Shown here one piece after another: positions 60,913-64,000 of a DNA stretch of 64,000 bases. This stretch comes from an uncultured Selenomonadales bacterium. Lineage in GTDB: Bacteria; Bacillota; Negativicutes; Selenomonadales; Selenomonadaceae. The notes under the pieces were generated by a model that was not told the origin of the DNA, searched no databases, and saw only the letters and a program-made list of their open reading frames with translations. Both the position numbers and the translations under genes were made by a program. The first letter of the stretch is position 1, and each line of letters starts with the position of its first letter. The stretch lies in contig CAMUZU010000003.1 in the NCBI GenBank assembly GCA_947165295.1, forward strand, positions 47,188 through 111,187. Direction: 5' to 3'.

Positions 60913-61791
60913 TTAATCGGCGTGCGGGAAGGCGACAACGCCGAAATTAAACATGCTCTCGAACAGCGATTCGACGGCGCGGAATTTTTCGGACACCTCA
61001 GTTGCCGTCAAGTTGTACAGGTTGTCCAGGAAGTGAACTTTGAAACTTGCGGGACCGTGAGCGTCCGCGACTGCCTTTGAGCCGGCAAGATTGAAAACCG
61101 TCGTCGCCGTCAAAGCCGCAATCAACGGGCTTGCGACAGCCGCGTAAACCGCCATGACGCCGCCGAGTGCACAGCCGCTGCCGGTTATCTTCGTGAAAAA
61201 ATCCGAGCCGCCCGTGCACATGACAATTTCTTCGCCGTCGGTGATTAAATCTTCTTCGCCCGAAACCGCGACGGCACCGCCCGTGAATTTTGCAAGAGCG
61301 ACCGCCGAGACTTTTGCCGCAGAAACTTTTTCGGTTGACTCAACGCCGCGAACTTGTCCGCCGTCCGTGTCAATCAAGCTCCACAGTTTGGCAAGCGCGA
61401 TAATCTCTGATGCGTTTCCGCGAATGATTGTCGGCTTGAAGTCTTTGAGTTGCAACAAAATTTTCGTGCGCAGTTCCGACATGCCGATACCGACGGGGTC
61501 AAGCACCCACGGCTTTTGCAGTTCGTGACAGGCCTTCGCCGCACGAGGCAAAGTTTCCGCGTAAAACGGCATTGCCGTGCCCATGTTGACGTAAAACGCG
61601 GGCGCAAGCTTTGCAATGTCTTCGCACTCGTCGGGCAGATACATCATTGCCGCCGCGCCGCCGACCGCCAGTTGTGCGTTGGCAACAAAATCTTGCGTGA
61701 CCGTGTTTGTTATCGACGGAGCAAGCGGATTTTGAGTTCGCGCCTCGTCGAATGCCCGTGCAATTTCCGAGCGAATTTCAGTGTCTGTCAA
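60913..61791 (-). CDS. thiM: hydroxyethylthiazole kinase
   Basis: Phosphorylates the thiazole part of thiamine for salvage. 292 residues with PLAPSITNTVTQDFVANAQLAVGG at the start of the fold in two parts, PWVLDPVGIG, IIRGNASEI and the ATP loop KITGSGCALGGVMA, all typical of ThiM. TTG start at 61791 with AAGGAGG eight bases before. First gene of the operon. No TPP riboswitch is visible upstream, where only about 60 bases separate it from tRNA-Glu. Confidence 0.94.
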   Translation of the reverse strand: MTDTEIRSEIARAFDEARTQNPLAPSITNTVTQDFVANAQLAVGGAAAMMYLPDECEDIAKLAPAFYVNMGTAMPFYAETLPRAAKACHELQKPWVLDPVGIGMSELRTKILLQLKDFKPTIIRGNASEIIALAKLWSLIDTDGGQVRGVESTEKVSAAKVSAVALAKFTGGAVAVSGEEDLITDGEEIVMCTGGSDFFTKITGSGCALGGVMAVYAAVASPLIAALTATTVFNLAGSKAVADAHGPASFKVHFLDNLYNLTATEVSEKFRAVESLFESMFNFGVVAFPHAD

Positions 61792-61811
61792 AACAATCGC
61801 CTCCTTAAATC

Positions 61812-61838
61812 AAAAGGACGTTGCCGCACGCAACGCCC
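61812..61838 (-). terminator. terminator after tRNA-Glu
   Basis: Nine-base stem GGGCGTTGC/GCAACGTCC (one wobble) and four T on the minus strand, between the tRNA and thiM. The short T run may allow read-through into thiM. Confidence 0.7.
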
Positions 61839-61853
61839 TTGTTATTTTCGCTA

Positions 61854-61928
61854 TGGTGACGCCTAAGGGATTCGAACCCTTGAACCCGCCGTGAGAGGGC
61901 GGTGTCTTAACCACTTGACGAAGGCGCC
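61854..61928 (-). tRNA. tRNA-Glu (anticodon CTC)
   Basis: Seventy-five bases including the encoded CCA. Acceptor GGCGCCT pairs with AGGCGTC (one G-T), anticodon arm CCGCC-CTCTCAC-GGCGG gives anticodon CTC, and T arm AAGGG-TTCGAAT-CCCTT is complete. Confidence 0.95.
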
Positions 61929-61981
61929 GAATCACTGCGACGGATAATATCACAGTCAAAAAGTTTCGTCAAGGCGCGACT

Positions 61982-62030
61982 TGTTACTTTTCTTTTGGCG
62001 CAAAAGCATCACACATCGCACGTCCTGTGC
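61982..62030. repeat. remnant of the three-hairpin repeat
   Basis: GTTACTTTTCTTTTGGCGC followed by AAAAGCATCACA and GCACGTCCTGTGCGGCC: the left arm of hairpin 1 and parts of later hairpins, rearranged. Confidence 0.5.
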
Positions 62031-62034
62031 GGCC

Positions 62035-63114
62035 TTAAGTTACGTTGCGGCGAATTTCGTTGACGATTAATGTTGCCGCGTGAGGTCGGGCAAGTTTTTT
62101 CGCGCAACGTTTCATTTCGTCGAGCCGCGCAGGTTGAGTCAACAGTTCTTCGACGACGTCTGAAATTTTTTGTTCGCCGACGGAAATCGCCGCGCCTCGT
62201 TCGACTGCAAATTTCGCGTTGAGGAATTCGGGCCCCGGTATCGGCGCGTGCAAAATCAACGGGACGCCCGCCGCGAAAGCCTCCGTCATGGTCAGCGCGC
62301 CCGGTTTGGTGACGAGCAAGTCCGCCGCCGACATGAGCTTATGCACGTCCGCGACGAAGCCGAGCACTTCGACTTCGTGAGAAATTTTTTCGCGCAAACG
62401 TTTCAGCCGCGACAACAAATTTTCGTTCTGTCCCGCGACGACCGTGATTTTCAGCGGGCGACGGATTTTGTCCAGCTCCGACAAAGTTTCTTCGATTGAG
62501 CCGAGACCGAGTCCGCCGCCCATGATTAAAATTGACGTGCGCGCAGATTCGCAAACTCTTTCGAGCGTCGCGAATTCTTGAGCGATTGGAATGCCCGTCG
62601 CGAAGATTTTTTGTCCCGCCCGACAGTGTGTCGCAAGTTCGCGCCGCATGTCTTCGGTTGCGACGAAATACGCATCGACTTCGCCGAAGATCCAAATTTC
62701 GTGCAACGAGTAATCCGTCAACACCGCCGCGAGCAAAAAATTTCGTTGCGACTTCGCGTGCAAAAATTTCCACAGCGACGCCGCCGCTTCGGGGAACGGG
62801 TGCGTGCAAATGACCGCGTCGGGCTGAAATTCGTTGAGCAGGCGGGCGAACGGCAGATACATCAACGCGGAGCTGAAAAATCTTGCCGTGACGCCGACAC
62901 GCCGCCCGTCCGCGAACCTATAAATTCGGTCGTACAGGTCGGGAATGAATTTCAGCGCAGCGAGATAAAATTTTTTCGTCAACCAATTCAGCGACGAAAT
63001 TTCCCGTGCGGTGAAGTCAACAACTTGCGCGTCGTCGCCGAAAATTTTCTGCAGAGCCTCCGCCGCCTTCGTGTGGCCTGAACCGATTGACGCGGACAGA
63101 ATCAAAACTTTCAT
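62035..63114 (-). CDS. processive diacylglycerol glycosyltransferase-like protein (MGDG synthase family)
   Basis: 359 residues, peripheral membrane GT-B enzyme. The N-terminal domain starts VLILSASIGSGHTKAAEAL, the family's GSGH motif, and has ICTHPFPEAAA. The C-terminal GT28-type donor domain contains ILIMGGGLGLGSIEETL and the sugar-nucleotide motif VTKPGALTMTEAFAAGVPLI. Relatives (UgtP, MGDG synthase) put glucose or galactose on diacylglycerol to make glycolipids. The ATG overlaps the SDR gene's stop by four bases, so both are co-transcribed. Confidence 0.9.
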   Translation of the reverse strand: MKVLILSASIGSGHTKAAEALQKIFGDDAQVVDFTAREISSLNWLTKKFYLAALKFIPDLYDRIYRFADGRRVGVTARFFSSALMYLPFARLLNEFQPDAVICTHPFPEAAASLWKFLHAKSQRNFLLAAVLTDYSLHEIWIFGEVDAYFVATEDMRRELATHCRAGQKIFATGIPIAQEFATLERVCESARTSILIMGGGLGLGSIEETLSELDKIRRPLKITVVAGQNENLLSRLKRLREKISHEVEVLGFVADVHKLMSAADLLVTKPGALTMTEAFAAGVPLILHAPIPGPEFLNAKFAVERGAAISVGEQKISDVVEELLTQPARLDEMKRCAKKLARPHAATLIVNEIRRNVT

Positions 63115-63836
63115 GCGGTTAATCCACCATCAACCGTTAAGACTGCGCCCGTGACGAAACTTGCCGCGTCCGACGCCAAAAAGTAAATCGCCGCCGCGAC
63201 TTCGTGAGCCGTGCCGATTCTGCCGAGCGGATAAACTTGCGCGAGATCTTCGACGGTTGCGCCCGAAAGTTCAAGTTGCCGCTGAGTGAGTGGCGTCCAA
63301 ATGTCGGCGGGCGCGACGCAATTCACGCGCACGGGGAAACTTGCCAGTTCCAACGCAAGCGATTTCGTCAACGCGACGACGGCACCTTTCGACGCCGAAT
63401 AAGCCGCGCAGAAATAATTCCCGCGAATGCCCGCGTCACTTGCGACGTTGACAATCGCGCCGTGACTTTTGATGAGTTCACCGACGGCGGCACGCGTCAC
63501 GAAAAAAGTTCCCTTGACGTTCGTGGCAAAGATGTCGTCGAAAGTTTTTTCGTCGACGGAAGTTATCGCGCCTTCGCTGTAAATGCCCGCGCTGTTGACC
63601 AAAACATTGACGCCGCCGAAAATTTCAACCGCACGCGAAACGATTTTGTCGCAGTCGTCGACGTTGCGAACGTCCGCCGAAATAAATTCAACGTTGCCCG
63701 CAAGTTGCGACTTGACGCTGTCGAAACGCGTTTGACTTCTGCCGACGAGCACGCAGTTAAATTCGTGCGCAAGAAAAATTTTCGCCGTCGCAAGCCCGAT
63801 GCCCGACGTGCCGCCCGTAATGATTGCAGTCTTCAA
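63111..63836 (-). CDS. short-chain dehydrogenase/reductase (FabG-like)
   Basis: 241 residues of a classical SDR: cofactor loop TGGTSGIGLAT, NVLVNSAGIYSEG (NAG motif), catalytic Ser in IVNVASDAG, YSASKGA with Tyr and Lys, and the C-terminal FVTGAVLTVDGG. Closest in feel to 3-oxoacyl-ACP reductase-like enzymes. The substrate is unknown; being coupled to a lipid glycosyltransferase, it may serve lipid synthesis. TTG start with TTGGAGG upstream. Confidence 0.9.
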   Translation of the reverse strand: MKTAIITGGTSGIGLATAKIFLAHEFNCVLVGRSQTRFDSVKSQLAGNVEFISADVRNVDDCDKIVSRAVEIFGGVNVLVNSAGIYSEGAITSVDEKTFDDIFATNVKGTFFVTRAAVGELIKSHGAIVNVASDAGIRGNYFCAAYSASKGAVVALTKSLALELASFPVRVNCVAPADIWTPLTQRQLELSGATVEDLAQVYPLGRIGTAHEVAAAIYFLASDAASFVTGAVLTVDGGLTA

Positions 63837-63851
63837 AATTCGCCTCCAAAC

Positions 63852-63880
63852 AAAAACAGAGCCGAGCGTAAACTCGACTC
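63852..63880 (-). terminator. terminator of the HU gene
   Basis: Eight-base stem GAGTCGAG/CTCGGCTC (one wobble), then TGTTTTTG on the minus strand. Confidence 0.75.
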
Positions 63881-63893
63881 CGTGAAAGATTTT

Positions 63894-64000
63894 TCAGTGA
63901 TTGACGGCCTCTTTCAAGCTCTTGCCGGCTTTGAACGACGGCAGGTTCGACGCTTTGATTTCGATCTCTTCGCCGGTGCGGGGGTTGCGACCTTTGCGCG
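63894..64000 (-). CDS. hup: DNA-binding protein HU, C-terminal end (cut by window edge)
   Basis: The last 35 residues before the window edge, with [17 protein letters not shown] of the DNA-gripping arm and [15 protein letters not shown] at the end, are typical of HU. HU is a small dimeric protein that bends DNA in the nucleoid. The 5' part is outside the window. Confidence 0.93.
   Translation of the reverse strand, partial: RKGRNPRTGEEIEIKASNLPSFKAGKSLKEAVNH

Noticed and set aside
61792..61853. TPP riboswitch upstream of thiM
   Set aside because: Only about 60 bases lie between thiM and tRNA-Glu, filled by a terminator and the ribosome site; no CTGAGA-type core is seen.

Overview
The window reads as a chromosomal segment of a motile, diderm member of the Firmicutes, most likely Negativicutes (a Selenomonas-like relative). 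This is inferred from the gene order cheB-cheA-cheW-cheC-cheD-fliA-FapA/DUF342, strong AAGGAGG-type ribosome binding sites with many TTG and GTG starts, Sec-type signal peptides and lipoboxes, a hemolysin-type repeat protein, and a GC-rich but not extreme base composition. No rRNA, phage module, transposase or CRISPR array was seen. One tRNA (Glu, CTC anticodon) is present.

Layout. 1-8450 is housekeeping: the 3' part of eno, comEC (reverse), an orphan sensor kinase (reverse), an iron alcohol dehydrogenase (reverse), lysS and a low-molecular-weight tyrosine phosphatase. 8500-20750 carries a short methyltransferase and the chemotaxis/motility regulation operon (cheB, cheA, cheW, cheC, cheD, fliA, FapA-like, a DUF6115-like membrane protein). 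That operon is interrupted by a four-helix-bundle gene between inverted repeats and by a damaged radical SAM gene. 20760-25870 holds two paralogous family 2 glycosyltransferases around an acetolactate synthase large subunit, then two genes of uncertain role. 26000-33130 is a branched-chain amino acid ABC transporter operon (livK, H, M, G, F) with unrelated cargo between its genes: an LRAT-like protein, a PIN toxin with two small partner genes, and a hexapeptide acetyltransferase.

33190-39570 is the most notable part: a 1782-residue P-loop NTPase followed after one base by a 342-residue protein ending in a HEPN-type RNase motif. It is a candidate two-gene defence or toxin system. 39580-45650 has a CBS-ACT protein, a HigB-like toxin with an odd partner, and three tandem secreted HAD phosphatases with a solute-binding lipoprotein and a cytosolic HAD. 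45790-50030 has a glyoxalase, a small double-glycine-leader peptide gene, a secreted histidine phosphatase and a CbxX-type AAA ATPase. 50300-52570 is a type II restriction-modification pair with a NotI-like nuclease. 52590-57890 has mnmG, rsmG, a proline-rich exported protein and a CNNM/CorC-like protein. The rest, mostly reverse, has a ferredoxin, the repeat protein, a thiamine salvage operon (thiM, MTH1187-like, thiE), tRNA-Glu, a processive-type glycolipid glycosyltransferase with an SDR, and the 3' end of an HU gene.

Two families of short intergenic palindromic repeats recur. The larger is about 110 bp with three hairpins whose arms vary in a compensated way. Three full copies and at least three remnants are present, and two full copies reach into coding sequence. 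Functions are assigned by reading motifs in the translated sequences; no database search was possible.
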